A program made the position numbers and the translations under genes. From Streptococcus mitis subsp. hohhotensis (lineage in GTDB: Bacteria > Bacillota > Bacilli > Lactobacillales > Streptococcaceae), in assembly GCF_020089495.2 (NCBI RefSeq), contig NZ_JAIRCA020000015.1:1-48339 (forward strand): a stretch of 48,339 nucleotides of DNA, written 5' to 3'. Every line of letters starts with the position of its first letter. Within the stretch, counting starts at the first letter, position 1. Positions 25,540-34,943 of the stretch are shown in pieces. The notes beneath the pieces are model-generated. The model saw only the letters and a list, made by a program, of their open reading frames with translations, was not told the DNA's origin and searched no databases.

Positions 25540-25911
25540 TTGAAGAAAAACTTTCGTGTAAAAAGAGAGAAAGATTTTAAGGCAATTTTCAAGGAAGGAA
25601 CAAGTTTTGCCAATCGCAAATTTGTTGTCTACCAATTAGAAAATCAGAAAAACCATTTTCGAGTAGGTCTATCAGTTAGCAAAAAACTGGGGAATGCCGT
25701 CACTAGAAATCAAATTAAGCGACGAATTCGACATATTATCCAGAATGCAAAAGGGAGTCTGGTAGAAGATGTCGACTTTGTTGTCATTGCTCGAAAAGGA
25801 GTCGAAACCTTGGGATACGCAGAGATGGAGAAAAATCTACTCCACGTATTAAAATTATCAAAGATTTACCAGGAAGGAAATGGGAGTGAAAAAGAAACTA
25901 CAGTTGACTAG
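25540..25911 (+). CDS. rnpA: Ribonuclease P protein component
   Basis: A 123-residue basic protein that assists the RNase P RNA in removing 5' leaders from pre-tRNAs. The family signature [25 protein letters not shown] is present (residues about 43-67, split here across [14 protein letters not shown] and [10 protein letters not shown]). The start is a TTG codon with GGAG upstream. It overlaps yidC by about 26 bp and is first in the rnpA-yidC-khpB operon. Confidence 0.96.
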   Translation: MKKNFRVKREKDFKAIFKEGTSFANRKFVVYQLENQKNHFRVGLSVSKKLGNAVTRNQIKRRIRHIIQNAKGSLVEDVDFVVIARKGVETLGYAEMEKNLLHVLKLSKIYQEGNGSEKETTVD

Positions 25912-26710
25912 TTTGCTAGGACTGTCCCTATTTATCATGACAGCCTGTGTAACAAATGGGACAACTAGCGATATTACAGCCGAATCGGCTGATTTTTGGA
26001 GTAAATTTGTTTACTTCTTTGCGGAAATCATTCGCTTTTTATCATTTGATATCAGTATCGGAGTGGGGATTATTCTCTTTACGGTCTTGATTCGTACAGT
26101 CCTCTTGCCAGTCTTTCAAGTGCAAATGGTGGCTTCCAGAAAAATGCAGGAAGCTCAACCACGCATTAAGGCGCTTCGAGAACAATATCCAGGTCGTGAT
26201 ATGGAAAGCAGAACCAAGCTAGAGCAAGAAATGCGTAAAGTCTTTAAAGAAATGGGTGTCAGACATTCAGATTCTCTTTGGCCGATTTTGATTCAGATGC
26301 CGGTTATCTTGGCCTTGTTCCAAGCTCTATCAAGAGTTGACTTTTTAAAGACAGGTCATTTCTTATGGATTAACCTTGGTGGTGTGGATACAACCCTTGT
26401 TCTTCCGATTTTAGCAGCAGTATTTACCTTTTTAAGTACTTGGTTGTCCAACAAAGCCTTGTCTGAGCGAAATGGAGCTACGACTGCGATGATGTACGGG
26501 ATTCCAGTCTTGATCTTTATCTTTGGGGTTTATGCTCCGAGCGGAGTCGCTCTCTACTGGGCAGTGTCTAATGCTTATCAAGTCTTGCAAACCTATTTCT
26601 TGAATAATCCATTCAAGATTATTGCAGAGCGCGAGGCTGTAGTACAGGCACAGAAAGATTTGGAAAATAGAAAAAGAAAAGCCAAGAAAAAGGCTCAGAA
26701 AACGAAATAA
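25886..26710 (+). CDS. yidC: Membrane protein insertase YidC/OxaA
   Basis: A 274-residue lipoprotein insertase of the Gram-positive type. The signal peptide ends in a lipobox (IMTAC), followed by five TM segments. The cytoplasmic hairpin with [27 protein letters not shown] and a conserved TM Arg ([12 protein letters not shown]) are characteristic, and the tail is very basic ([12 protein letters not shown]) for ribosome contact. I prefer the GTG start at 25886, with AAGGA seven bases upstream. The ATG at 25880 is two codons earlier. Confidence 0.94.
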   Translation: MKKKLQLTSLLGLSLFIMTACVTNGTTSDITAESADFWSKFVYFFAEIIRFLSFDISIGVGIILFTVLIRTVLLPVFQVQMVASRKMQEAQPRIKALREQYPGRDMESRTKLEQEMRKVFKEMGVRHSDSLWPILIQMPVILALFQALSRVDFLKTGHFLWINLGGVDTTLVLPILAAVFTFLSTWLSNKALSERNGATTAMMYGIPVLIFIFGVYAPSGVALYWAVSNAYQVLQTYFLNNPFKIIAEREAVVQAQKDLENRKRKAKKKAQKTK

Positions 26711-26727
26711 TAAGGAGGAATCTGATA

Positions 26728-27714
26728 ATGGTAGTATTTACAGGTTCAACTGTTGAAGAAGCAATCCAGAAAGGATTGAAAGAATTAGATATTCCAAGAA
26801 TGAAGGCTCATATCAAAGTCATTTCTCGTGAGAAAAAAGGGTTTCTTGGCTTATTTGGTAAAAAACCAGCTCAAGTGGATATCGATGCTATTAGTGAAAC
26901 GACAGTTGTAAAAGCAAACCAACAAGCTGTAAAGGGAGTTCCAAAGCAAATTAATGATTTGAATGAGCCTGTTAAAACAGTCAGTGAAGCAACTGTTGAT
27001 TTGGGTCATGTTGTAGAGGCAATTAAAAAGATTGAAGAGGGAGGCCAAGGTATTTCTGATGAAGTCAAGGCTGAAATTTTAAAACATGAAAGACATGCCA
27101 GCACTATCTTGGAAGAAACTGGTCACATTGAGATCTTAAATGAATTACAACTTGAAGAAACTGCTCTCGAAGAAGTAGAAACACCTATTATTGAAAGCCA
27201 AACTGAGCAAACTGAAAGTCAAGAACTAGAAGACTTGGGCTTGAAAGTTGAACCGAGCTTTGATATTGAACAAGTAGCTACGGAAGTCACGACTTATGTT
27301 CAAACGATTATTGGTGACATGGATGTTGAAGCCACACTTTCAAATGATTATAACCGTCGTAGTATCAATTTGCAAATTGATACTAACGAACCAGGGCGTA
27401 TTATCGGTTATCATGGTAAAGTATTGAAGGCCTTGCAACTGTTGGCTCAAAATTATCTTTACAACCGCTATTCAAGAACCTTCTACATTACTATTAATGT
27501 CAATGATTATGTTGAACACCGTGCAGAAGTCTTGCAGACCTATGCGCAAAAATTGGCGACTCGTGTTTTAGAAGAAGGGCGCAGTCATCAGACAGATCCA
27601 ATGTCGAATAGCGAACGCAAGATTATTCATCGTATTATTTCACGTTTGGATGGCGTGACGAGTTACTCTGAGGGTGATGAGCCAAATCGCTATGTCGTTG
27701 TAGATACAGAATAA
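26728..27714 (+). CDS. khpB: RNA-binding protein KhpB (Jag/EloR)
   Basis: A 328-residue protein. It has an N-terminal Jag_N domain (FTGSTVEEAIQKGLKELDI; KKGFLGLFGKKPA), a Glu-rich linker (about 60-185), a type II KH domain (about 190-265; EPGRIIGYHGKVLKALQLLAQNY) and an R3H domain (about 265-328; RKIIHRIISRLDGVTSYSEGDEPNRYVVV). In pneumococcus KhpB/EloR binds RNA with KhpA and controls cell elongation downstream of StkP. RBS AAGGAGG precedes the ATG. Confidence 0.95.
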   Translation: MVVFTGSTVEEAIQKGLKELDIPRMKAHIKVISREKKGFLGLFGKKPAQVDIDAISETTVVKANQQAVKGVPKQINDLNEPVKTVSEATVDLGHVVEAIKKIEEGGQGISDEVKAEILKHERHASTILEETGHIEILNELQLEETALEEVETPIIESQTEQTESQELEDLGLKVEPSFDIEQVATEVTTYVQTIIGDMDVEATLSNDYNRRSINLQIDTNEPGRIIGYHGKVLKALQLLAQNYLYNRYSRTFYITINVNDYVEHRAEVLQTYAQKLATRVLEEGRSHQTDPMSNSERKIIHRIISRLDGVTSYSEGDEPNRYVVVDTE

Positions 27715-27716
27715 GT

Positions 27717-27741
27717 AAAATCAGGGTTATCCTGATTTTTT
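27717..27741 (+). terminator. Terminator of rnpA-yidC-khpB
   Basis: AAAATCAGG pairs with CCTGATTTT around GTTAT, followed by further T. Confidence 0.85.
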
Positions 27742-27764
27742 GCTAGCTGGAGGAGATTAAATTA

Positions 27765-28388
27765 ATGTTGAATAAGATAAGAGACTATTTAGACTTTGCT
27801 GATTTGCAGTACCGTAATCCTGATAAGGCGGGAGCAGAGCGAGAGAAAATGCTGGAATTGCGCCACAAAGGCCAAGAGGCTCGAAAGGCTTTTACAGAAC
27901 TGGCTAAAGCCTTTCAAGCAAGTCATCCAGAATGGCAACTTCAACAGACTAGCCAGTGGATGAATCAGGCGCAACGTTTACGACCACATTTTTGGGTTTA
28001 TCTACAGAGAGACGGACAAGTAACAGAACCTATGTTGGCTCTTCGTTTGTATGGGACATCTACTGACTTTGGAATTTCCTTAGAGGTCAGTTTCATCGAG
28101 CGTAAGAAAGATGAGCGAACTCTAGGCAAGCAGGCCAAAGTTTTAAAAGTTCCAACCGTTGAAGGTGTTTATTATCTAGTCTACTCTGATGGTCAAAGTC
28201 AACGGTGGGAGGCGAACGAAGAAAATCGTCAAATTTTAAGAAATAAACTATCCAATCAGGAAGTCCGAAAAGTGTTAGTTAAAATAGATGTCCCTATAAC
28301 AGAGAATTCATCTGAAGAAGAAATCGTAGAAGCCCTACTGAAATCTTATGATAAAATTCTTCCATTTTATCTAGCTACGAGAAACTAA
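27765..28388 (+). CDS. Conserved hypothetical protein
   Basis: A 207-residue soluble protein with no TM segment. I do not recognise the family. The N-terminal half is helical and charged (REKMLELRHKGQEARKAFTELAKAF). The middle has a beta-rich stretch (RPHFWVYLQRDGQVTEPMLALRLYGTSTDFGISLEVSFIER), and the end is again charged. The strong RBS GGAGGAG lies before the ATG and only 24 bp after the khpB terminator, so expression may depend on readthrough. Position between jag and ula is conserved in pneumococcus as I recall. Function unknown. Confidence 0.7.
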   Translation: MLNKIRDYLDFADLQYRNPDKAGAEREKMLELRHKGQEARKAFTELAKAFQASHPEWQLQQTSQWMNQAQRLRPHFWVYLQRDGQVTEPMLALRLYGTSTDFGISLEVSFIERKKDERTLGKQAKVLKVPTVEGVYYLVYSDGQSQRWEANEENRQILRNKLSNQEVRKVLVKIDVPITENSSEEEIVEALLKSYDKILPFYLATRN

Positions 28389-28415
28389 GCTAATCATTAA
28401 AATATCATAAATCAT

Positions 28416-28455
28416 ACAGTCCAAGAGTGAACAGTCCGATGTGTAATTCTTGGTC
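28416..28455 (+). promoter_or_regulatory. Probable UlaR box upstream of ulaA
   Basis: The element reads ACAGTCCAA-N4-GAACA-N6-TGTGT-N2-TTCTTGGTC. The same blocks with identical spacing occur before ulaG (34944-34983). CCAAGA (28421-28426) and TCTTGG (28448-28453) form an inverted repeat. The last base is 23 bp before the -10 box at 28479, so the element abuts the -35 position, as expected for an activator site. Confidence 0.75.
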
Positions 28456-28459
28456 TTTT

Positions 28460-28484
28460 TGTTTGCGCTTTCAAAATATATAAT
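28460..28484 (+). promoter_or_regulatory. ulaA promoter with cre site
   Basis: The -10 is TATAAT (28479-28484) and there is no consensus -35. TGTTTGCGCTTTCA (28460-28473) matches the CcpA cre consensus on the complementary strand at all but one defined position and sits over the -35 to -10 spacer, so carbon repression is likely. Confidence 0.7.
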
Positions 28485-28518
28485 AAAACTACAAAAACAA
28501 TTCAAAAGGAGAACAATT

Positions 28519-29976
28519 ATGGAAGTCATTTCAAGTGTTCTAAATTGGTTTTCTAGCAATATTTTGCAGAATCCCGCATTTTTCGTAGGTTTATTGGTGT
28601 TGGTAGGATACGCACTTTTGAAAAAACCTGCCCATGACGTTTTCTCAGGGTTTGTTAAAGCAACAGTAGGGTATATGTTGCTCAACGTGGGTGCGGGTGG
28701 TTTGGTTACAACCTTCCGTCCGATCTTAGCAGCCCTTAACTACAAATTCCAAATTGGTGCAGCGGTTATCGACCCTTACTTTGGACTTGCTGCAGCAAAC
28801 AACAAAATTGCAGCAGAGTTTCCAGATTTTGTTGGAACTGCAACTACAGCCCTATTGATTGGTTTCGGAATAAATATCTTGCTCGTAGCTCTTCGCAAGA
28901 TTACGAAGGTAAGAACCCTCTTTATTACTGGTCACATCATGGTACAACAAGCTGCAACAGTATCTCTTATGGTTCTATTCTTAGTACCACAATTGCGCAA
29001 TGCTTACGGTATAGCAGCGATTGGTATCATCTGTGGACTTTACTGGGCAGTTAGTTCAAATATGACTGTTGAGGCAACTCAACGCTTGACTGGTGGTGGC
29101 GGATTTGCGATTGGTCACCAACAGCAATTTGCAATCTGGTTTGTAGATAAAGTAGCAGGACGCTTTGGTAAGAAAGAAGAAAGTTTAGACAATCTTAAAT
29201 TACCTAAGTTCCTCTCAATCTTCCACGATACAGTTGTTGCATCTGCTACCTTGATGCTCGTATTCTTCGGAGCCATTCTTTTAATCTTGGGTCCAGACAT
29301 TATGTCTAATAAAGAAGTCATCACTTCAGGAAATCTATTCAATCCTGCTAAACAAGATTTCTTTATGTACATTATTCAAACAGCCTTTACCTTCTCAGTT
29401 TACTTGTTCGTTTTGATGCAAGGTGTCCGCATGTTCGTATCTGAGTTGACAAACGCCTTCCAAGGTATTTCAAACAAATTGTTGCCAGGCTCATTCCCAG
29501 CGGTTGACGTTGCAGCTTCTTATGGATTTGGTTCTCCAAACGCTGTCTTGTCAGGATTTGCCTTTGGTTTGATTGGTCAATTGATCACAATTGTCTTGCT
29601 CATCGTCTTTAAAAATCCGATTCTTATTATTACAGGATTTGTACCAGTGTTCTTTGACAATGCAGCCATTGCGGTCTACGCTGATAAACGCGGCGGATGG
29701 AAAGTGGCTGTTATCCTATCCTTCATCTCAGGTGTTCTCCAAGTTGCTTTAGGAGCTCTCTGTGTAGCTCTTCTTGATTTAGCATCTTATGGTGGTTACC
29801 ATGGAAATATCGACTTTGAATTCCCATGGCTTGGATTTGGATATATCTTCAAATACCTTGGTATTGTTGGTTATGTACTTGTGTGTCTCTTCTTGCTTGT
29901 TATTCCTCAACTTCAATTTGCCAAAGCAAAAGATAAAGAGAAATATTACAACGGTGAAGTTCAAGAAGAAGCTTAG
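28519..29976 (+). CDS. ulaA: PTS ascorbate transporter subunit IIC
   Basis: A 485-residue polytopic permease with about eleven hydrophobic segments. It imports L-ascorbate and, with UlaB and UlaC, releases ascorbate 6-phosphate. Typical stretches are KATVGYMLLNVGAGGLV, GHQQQFAIWFVDKVAGRFG and SYGFGSPNAVLSGF. I chose the ATG at 28519 with AAAAGGAGAA upstream. The longer frame from 28450 would start upstream of the -10 box. First gene of ulaABCDEF. Confidence 0.95.
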   Translation: MEVISSVLNWFSSNILQNPAFFVGLLVLVGYALLKKPAHDVFSGFVKATVGYMLLNVGAGGLVTTFRPILAALNYKFQIGAAVIDPYFGLAAANNKIAAEFPDFVGTATTALLIGFGINILLVALRKITKVRTLFITGHIMVQQAATVSLMVLFLVPQLRNAYGIAAIGIICGLYWAVSSNMTVEATQRLTGGGGFAIGHQQQFAIWFVDKVAGRFGKKEESLDNLKLPKFLSIFHDTVVASATLMLVFFGAILLILGPDIMSNKEVITSGNLFNPAKQDFFMYIIQTAFTFSVYLFVLMQGVRMFVSELTNAFQGISNKLLPGSFPAVDVAASYGFGSPNAVLSGFAFGLIGQLITIVLLIVFKNPILIITGFVPVFFDNAAIAVYADKRGGWKVAVILSFISGVLQVALGALCVALLDLASYGGYHGNIDFEFPWLGFGYIFKYLGIVGYVLVCLFLLVIPQLQFAKAKDKEKYYNGEVQEEA

Positions 29977-29998
29977 TATCTAGAAAAGGAGAAATAAA

Positions 29999-30280
29999 AT
30001 GGTTAAAGTATTAGCAGCGTGCGGAAATGGAATGGGTTCATCAATGGTTATCAAGATGAAGGTTGAAAATGCTCTCCGTAAGCTTAATCAAACAGATTTT
30101 ACAGTCAATTCATGCAGTGTCGGTGAAGCTAAAGGTTTAGCAGCAGGATATGATATCGTAATCGCTTCTCTTCATTTGATCCAAGAATTAGAAGGTCGGA
30201 CTAATGGGAAGTTAATTGGGCTTGACAACTTGATGGATGATAAAGAAATCACTGAAAAACTCAGTCAAGCACTACAGTAA
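29999..30280 (+). CDS. ulaB: PTS ascorbate subunit IIB
   Basis: A 93-residue cytoplasmic phosphocarrier. AACGNGMGSSM carries the Cys that is phosphorylated by IIA and hands the phosphate to ascorbate during transport. RBS AAAGGAGAAATAA precedes the ATG. It lies 22 bp after ulaA. Confidence 0.94.
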   Translation: MVKVLAACGNGMGSSMVIKMKVENALRKLNQTDFTVNSCSVGEAKGLAAGYDIVIASLHLIQELEGRTNGKLIGLDNLMDDKEITEKLSQALQ

Positions 30281-30286
30281 AAGGTT

Positions 30287-30336
30287 GGAGGGGGCTGGAT
30301 AGAAACTGAGAGTTATCGTTTCTGTCCTTCTCCCTC
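30287..30336 (+). other. Intercistronic hairpin between ulaB and ulaC
   Basis: GGATAGAAAC (30297-30306) pairs with GTTTCTGTCC (30318-30327), with one T-G pair and an 11-nt loop. An outer stem of GAGGG with CCCTC (30288-30292 and 30332-30336) may extend it. Only three T follow, so it is more likely an mRNA-stability or partial attenuation element than a full terminator. Confidence 0.6.
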
Positions 30337-30356
30337 TTTAAATAAAGGAGGCAGAT

Positions 30357-30842
30357 ATGAATTTAAAACAAGCTTTAATTGACAATGACTCGATCCGACT
30401 AGGTTTAGAGGCTCACGATTGGAAAGAAGCAGTCAAGGTAGCGGTAGATCCCTTGATTGAAAGTGGAGCAATTTTGCCAGAGTATTACGATGCTATTATC
30501 GAATCGACTGAAGAGTATGGCCCATACTATATCTTAATGCCAGGTATGGCTATGCCCCATGCTAGACCTGAAGCTGGAGTGCAAAGAGATGCCTTTTCAT
30601 TGATCACCTTACAAAATCCTGTTGTATTTTCAGATGGGAAAGAAGTTTCAGTTTTGTTGGCACTAGCAGCAACAAGCTCAAAAATTCACACAAGTGTAGC
30701 CATTCCACAGATTATTGCCTTGTTTGAATTAGAAGATTCTATCGCACGTTTACAGGCTTGCCAGACTAAGGAAGATGTCTTGGCGATGATTGAAGAATCT
30801 AAGGATAGCCCTTATCTCGAGGGATTGGATTTGGAAAGTTAG
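30357..30842 (+). CDS. ulaC: PTS ascorbate subunit IIA
   Basis: A 161-residue IIA of the mannitol/fructose type. GMAMPHARPEAGV carries the phosphorylated His. It transfers phosphate from HPr to UlaB. AAAGGAGGCAGAT precedes the ATG. Confidence 0.93.
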   Translation: MNLKQALIDNDSIRLGLEAHDWKEAVKVAVDPLIESGAILPEYYDAIIESTEEYGPYYILMPGMAMPHARPEAGVQRDAFSLITLQNPVVFSDGKEVSVLLALAATSSKIHTSVAIPQIIALFELEDSIARLQACQTKEDVLAMIEESKDSPYLEGLDLES

Positions 30843-30858
30843 AAAGAGGAATAAAGAG

Positions 30859-31524
30859 ATGACAAAAAGAATACCTAATTTACAAGTTGCATTAGATCAT
30901 TCAGACTTGCAAGGAGCGATTAAAGCAGCTGTTTCTGTTGGTCAGGAAGTAGATATTATCGAAGCTGGAACTGTTTGCTTATTACAAGTTGGAAGTGAAC
31001 TGGTTGAAGTCTTGCGAAGCCTTTTTCCAGATAAGATTATTGTGGCAGACACAAAATGTGCCGATGCTGGTGGAACAGTTGCCAAAAATAATGCCGTTCG
31101 TGGTGCCGATTGGATGACTTGTATCTGTTGTGCAACCATCCCTACTATGGAAGCAGCTTTAAAGGCTATCAAGACTGAACGAGGAGAACGAGGCGAAATC
31201 CAGATCGAGCTTTATGGCGATTGGACTTTTGAACAAGCTCAGCTTTGGCTAGATGCAGGTATCTCACAAGCTATTTATCACCAATCTCGTGATGCTCTTC
31301 TTGCTGGTGAAACTTGGGGTGAAAAAGACCTTAATAAGGTTAAAAAACTCATTGACATGGGCTTCTGTGTATCTGTAACAGGTGGTCTAGATGTAGATAC
31401 TCTCAAACTCTTTGAAGGTGTTGATGTCTTTACCTTTATCGCAGGTCGTGGAATTACAGAGGCTGCAGATCCAGCAGGAGCAGCGCGTGCCTTCAAGGAT
31501 GAAATCAGACGAATTTGGGGGTAA
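30859..31524 (+). CDS. ulaD: 3-keto-L-gulonate-6-phosphate decarboxylase
   Basis: A 221-residue TIM-barrel enzyme of the OMP decarboxylase suprafamily. It converts 3-keto-L-gulonate 6-phosphate to L-xylulose 5-phosphate. Visible are NLQVALDHSDLQGAI, the DTKCADAGG (catalytic Asp-x-Lys-x-x-Asp), and the phosphate-binding FIAGRGITEAADP. The ATG at 30859 follows AGAGGAATAAAGAG. The longer frame overlaps ulaC and has no ribosome binding site. Confidence 0.94.
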   Translation: MTKRIPNLQVALDHSDLQGAIKAAVSVGQEVDIIEAGTVCLLQVGSELVEVLRSLFPDKIIVADTKCADAGGTVAKNNAVRGADWMTCICCATIPTMEAALKAIKTERGERGEIQIELYGDWTFEQAQLWLDAGISQAIYHQSRDALLAGETWGEKDLNKVKKLIDMGFCVSVTGGLDVDTLKLFEGVDVFTFIAGRGITEAADPAGAARAFKDEIRRIWG

Positions 31525-31527
31525 ACC

Positions 31528-32391
31528 ATGGCACGTCCAATTGGAATTTATGAAAAGGCAACCCCAACACACTTTACTTGGCTAGAACGTTTAAATTTTG
31601 CTAAGGAGTTAGGCTTTGATTTTGTCGAGATGTCTATTGATGAACGTGACCAGCGTTTAGCAAGACTGGACTGGAGCAAGGAAGAGCGCTTGGCAGTTGT
31701 CAAAGCGATTTATGAAACTGGTGTTCGTATTCCTTCTATCTGTTTTTCAGGACATCGTCGTTACCCATTGGGATCAAATGATCCAGTTCTAGAGGAAAAA
31801 TCTCTGGAACTCATGAAAAAATGTATCGAATTAGCTCAGGATTTGGGAGTTCGTACGATTCAATTAGCTGGTTACGACGTTTACTATGAGGAAAAGTCAC
31901 CCCAGACACGCCAACGTTTTATCAAAAATTTGAGAAAAGCCTGTGACTGGGCTGAAGAAGCTCAGGTGGTACTTGCTATTGAAATTATGGATGATCCTTT
32001 CATCAATAGCATCGAAAAATACTTGGCTGTAGAAAAAGAGATTGACTCTCCCTACCTCTTTGTATACCCAGATATTGGTAATGTATCTGCATGGCATAAT
32101 GATGTCTACAGTGAATTTTATCTTGGGCATCATGCCATCGCAGCTCTCCATCTCAAGGATACTTATGCAGTGACAGAAAGTTCAAAGGGCCAGTTCCGAG
32201 ATGTAACTTTTGGGCAAGGTTGTGTCAAATGGGAAGAAGCTTTCGATATTTTAAAACAAACCAATTATAATGGACCTTTCCTAATCGAAATGTGGTCTGA
32301 AAATTGTGAAACTGTAGAAGAAACACGCGCAGTCATTCAAGAGGCGCAAGCTTTTCTCTACCCACTAATTAAGAAAGCAGGTTTGATGTAA
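31528..32391 (+). CDS. ulaE: L-xylulose-5-phosphate 3-epimerase
   Basis: A 287-residue TIM-barrel sugar-phosphate epimerase (xylose isomerase-like fold, metal dependent) that turns L-xylulose 5-P into L-ribulose 5-P. GFDFVEMSIDERDQRLARLDW, ICFSGHRRYPLGS, and EIMDDPF fit UlaE/SgbU. It starts three bases after the ulaD stop. Confidence 0.94.
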   Translation: MARPIGIYEKATPTHFTWLERLNFAKELGFDFVEMSIDERDQRLARLDWSKEERLAVVKAIYETGVRIPSICFSGHRRYPLGSNDPVLEEKSLELMKKCIELAQDLGVRTIQLAGYDVYYEEKSPQTRQRFIKNLRKACDWAEEAQVVLAIEIMDDPFINSIEKYLAVEKEIDSPYLFVYPDIGNVSAWHNDVYSEFYLGHHAIAALHLKDTYAVTESSKGQFRDVTFGQGCVKWEEAFDILKQTNYNGPFLIEMWSENCETVEETRAVIQEAQAFLYPLIKKAGLM

Positions 32392-32392
32392 G

Positions 32393-33100
32393 ATGAATCA
32401 AGTAATAAACGATATGCGTAAACGAGTCTGTAATGCCAATCAATCATTACCAAGACATGGACTTGTTAAATTTACCTGGGGAAATGTATCGGAAGTTAAT
32501 CGCGAACTAGGTGTCATTGTTATTAAACCATCAGGCGTAGATTATGACGAATTGACACCTGAAAACATGGTGGTGACGGACTTGGATGGCCAAGTTCTAG
32601 AAGGAGATTTAAGACCATCTTCTGACCTTCCAACTCATGTGCAGTTATATAAGGCATGGCCAGAGATTGCTAGTGTGGTCCACACCCATTCGACAGAAGC
32701 AGTTGGTTGGGCTCAAGCTGGACGCGATATTCCTTTCTACGGAACAACCCATGCAGATTATTTCTACGGTTCAATCCCTTGCGCCCGTAGTTTGACCAAG
32801 GACGAAGTAGAAGTAGCCTATGAAAAAGATACTGGCTTGGTTATCGTAGAAGAATTTGAGCGTCGTGGTCTCAATCCTGTTGAAGTACCAGGTATTGTTG
32901 TACGCAATCACGGTCCATTCACCTGGGGAAAAAATCCAGAGAATGCTGTTTATCACTCTGTCGTACTAGAGGAAGTATCAAAGATGAATCGCTTTACAGA
33001 ACAAATCAATCCAAGAGTTGAACCTGCTCCTCAGTACATTCTAGAAAAACACTACCAACGTAAGCATGGACCAAATGCTTATTACGGTCAAAAGAAATAA
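32393..33100 (+). CDS. ulaF: L-ribulose-5-phosphate 4-epimerase
   Basis: A 235-residue class II aldolase-fold epimerase (AraD/UlaF) that makes D-xylulose 5-P, which feeds the pentose phosphate pathway. VKFTWGNVSEVNRE, IKPSGVDY, the metal site VHTHSTEAVGWAQ, and RNHGPFTWG are typical. It starts one base after the ulaE stop. The adjacent transketolase gene can use its product. Confidence 0.95.
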   Translation: MNQVINDMRKRVCNANQSLPRHGLVKFTWGNVSEVNRELGVIVIKPSGVDYDELTPENMVVTDLDGQVLEGDLRPSSDLPTHVQLYKAWPEIASVVHTHSTEAVGWAQAGRDIPFYGTTHADYFYGSIPCARSLTKDEVEVAYEKDTGLVIVEEFERRGLNPVEVPGIVVRNHGPFTWGKNPENAVYHSVVLEEVSKMNRFTEQINPRVEPAPQYILEKHYQRKHGPNAYYGQKK

Positions 33101-33116
33101 GAAATTGAATTGAAAA

Positions 33117-33152
33117 GAGGCTAGGACCTTTCGATCCAAGCCTCGCTTTTGT
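33117..33152 (+). terminator. Terminator of ulaABCDEF
   Basis: GAGGCTAGGA pairs with TCCAAGCCTC around a short loop (one A-A mismatch), then GCTTTTG. Confidence 0.75.
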
Positions 33153-33191
33153 AATTGTAAGTATTCGTTATTAAGAGACTACTGTTGATAA

Positions 33192-33220
33192 TTGAAATGC
33201 GTTAGTGAATGTGATACTAT
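33192..33220 (+). promoter_or_regulatory. ulaR promoter
   Basis: TTGAAA (33192-33197) and TACTAT (33215-33220), spaced 17 bp, with a TGA extension before the -10. The conserved ula box is absent here. Confidence 0.55.
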
Positions 33221-33266
33221 TATAAAGTTGTTTTCAAGGCAGTTGATTGATAGAGGAGTATGAAAT

Positions 33267-34940
33267 ATGGTACTGGATAAGGCAAGTTGTGATTTACTTC
33301 AATATTTGATGGATCAAGAAACGTCCAAAACGATTATGGCGATTTCAAAAGATTTGAAAGAGTCAAGAAGGAAAATTTATTATCACATTGACAAAATCAA
33401 TGCTGCTTTGGGTGACGAGGCGCTTCATATCATTAGTATTCCACGAATTGGTATTCACTTAACGGAAGAGCAGAGAGATGCTTGTTGTGAACTATTATCG
33501 GAAGTAGATTCGTACGATTATATCATGAGTACGCATGAACGTATGATGATAATGTTACTATGGATAGGTATTTCTAAAGAACGTATTACGATTGAAAAAT
33601 TGATGGAGTTAACAGAGGTGTCTAGGAATACTGTTCTCAATGATTTGAATAGTATTCGTTATCAACTAACTTTGGAACAATATCAGGTGACCTTGCAAGT
33701 GAGCAAGTCACAGGGATACCATCTTCATGCCCACCCCCTTAATAAAATTCAGTATCTTCAATCGCTTCTATATCATATTTTTATGGAAGAAAATGCCACT
33801 TTTGTATCTATTTTAGAAGATAAGATGAAAGAGAGGTTAGATGGTGAGTGTTTGCTTTCTGTTGAAATGAACCAATTTTTTAAGGAACAGGTTCCTTTAG
33901 TTGAACAAGATTTAGGGAAGAAAATAAACCATCATGAAGTAACTTTTATGTTGCAGGTTCTACCTTATTTGCTGTTAAGCTGTCATAATGTTGAACAGTA
34001 TCAAGAAAGACATCAGGATATAGAGAAAGAATTTTCTTTGATAAGAAAAAGAATAGAGTATCAGGTGTCTAAGAAATTAGGAGAACGGTTGTTTCAAAAG
34101 TTTGAAATTTCTTTGTCAGAACTTGAAGTTTCTCTTGTAGCTGTTCTTCTCCTCTCCTATCGTAAAGATTTGGATATTCATGCAGAAAGTGATGATTTTC
34201 GGCAATTAAAACTTGCTTTAGAAGAATTTATCTGGTATTTTGAATCACAAATCCGAATGGAGATTGAGAACAAGGATGATTTGTTACGAAATTTGATGAT
34301 CCACTGTAAAGCCTTGTTATTTAGAAAGACTTACGGTATTTTTTCTAAAAATCCTCTAACAAAACAAATTCGATCCAAGTATGGAGAATTATTTTTAGTC
34401 ACTAGAAAATCTGCGGAAATTTTAGAAGGAGCATGGTTTATTCGGCTAACAGACGATGATATTGCCTATTTGACGATTCATATTGGAGGATTTTTAAAGT
34501 ATACACCATCGTCTCAAAAAAATATGAAAAAAGTTTATCTCGTTTGTGATGAAGGTGTTGCGGTTTCGAGACTTTTGCTGAAACAATGCAAACTTTATTT
34601 TCCAAATGAGCAAATTGGCACTGTATTTACAACAGAACAATTTAAGAGTGTGGAAGATATTGCACAAGTTGATGTAGTGATTACTACTAATGATGATTTG
34701 GATAGCAGATTTCCGATTTTAAGGGTTAATCCTATCCTTGAAGCAGAAGATATTTTGAAAATGCTAGACTATCTTAAACACAATATATTTCGTAATGAGA
34801 GCAAAAGTTTCAGTGAAAATCTTTCTAGTCTTATTTCGTCTTATATTGTAGACAGTAAGTTGGCTAGTAAGTTCCAAGAAGAGGTTCAAACACTTATAAA
34901 TCAAGAAATAGTAGTTCAAGCTTTTTTGGAAGATATTTGA
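33267..34940 (+). CDS. ulaR: PRD-containing transcriptional regulator UlaR
   Basis: A 557-residue BglG/MtlR-type activator. An N-terminal HTH (about 1-60; SKDLKESRRKIYYHIDKIN) is followed by an Mga-like HTH (about 90-170; LMELTEVSRNTVLNDLNSI), two PTS regulation domains (about 190-400), and a IIB-like domain (about 415-500; KVYLVCDEGVAVSRLLLKQC). It lacks the C-terminal IIA domain of longer relatives. In S. pneumoniae UlaR activates the ula genes with ascorbate. Its gene lies between the two units that carry the shared box. Confidence 0.88.
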   Translation: MVLDKASCDLLQYLMDQETSKTIMAISKDLKESRRKIYYHIDKINAALGDEALHIISIPRIGIHLTEEQRDACCELLSEVDSYDYIMSTHERMMIMLLWIGISKERITIEKLMELTEVSRNTVLNDLNSIRYQLTLEQYQVTLQVSKSQGYHLHAHPLNKIQYLQSLLYHIFMEENATFVSILEDKMKERLDGECLLSVEMNQFFKEQVPLVEQDLGKKINHHEVTFMLQVLPYLLLSCHNVEQYQERHQDIEKEFSLIRKRIEYQVSKKLGERLFQKFEISLSELEVSLVAVLLLSYRKDLDIHAESDDFRQLKLALEEFIWYFESQIRMEIENKDDLLRNLMIHCKALLFRKTYGIFSKNPLTKQIRSKYGELFLVTRKSAEILEGAWFIRLTDDDIAYLTIHIGGFLKYTPSSQKNMKKVYLVCDEGVAVSRLLLKQCKLYFPNEQIGTVFTTEQFKSVEDIAQVDVVITTNDDLDSRFPILRVNPILEAEDILKMLDYLKHNIFRNESKSFSENLSSLISSYIVDSKLASKFQEEVQTLINQEIVVQAFLEDI

Positions 34941-34943
34941 AGG

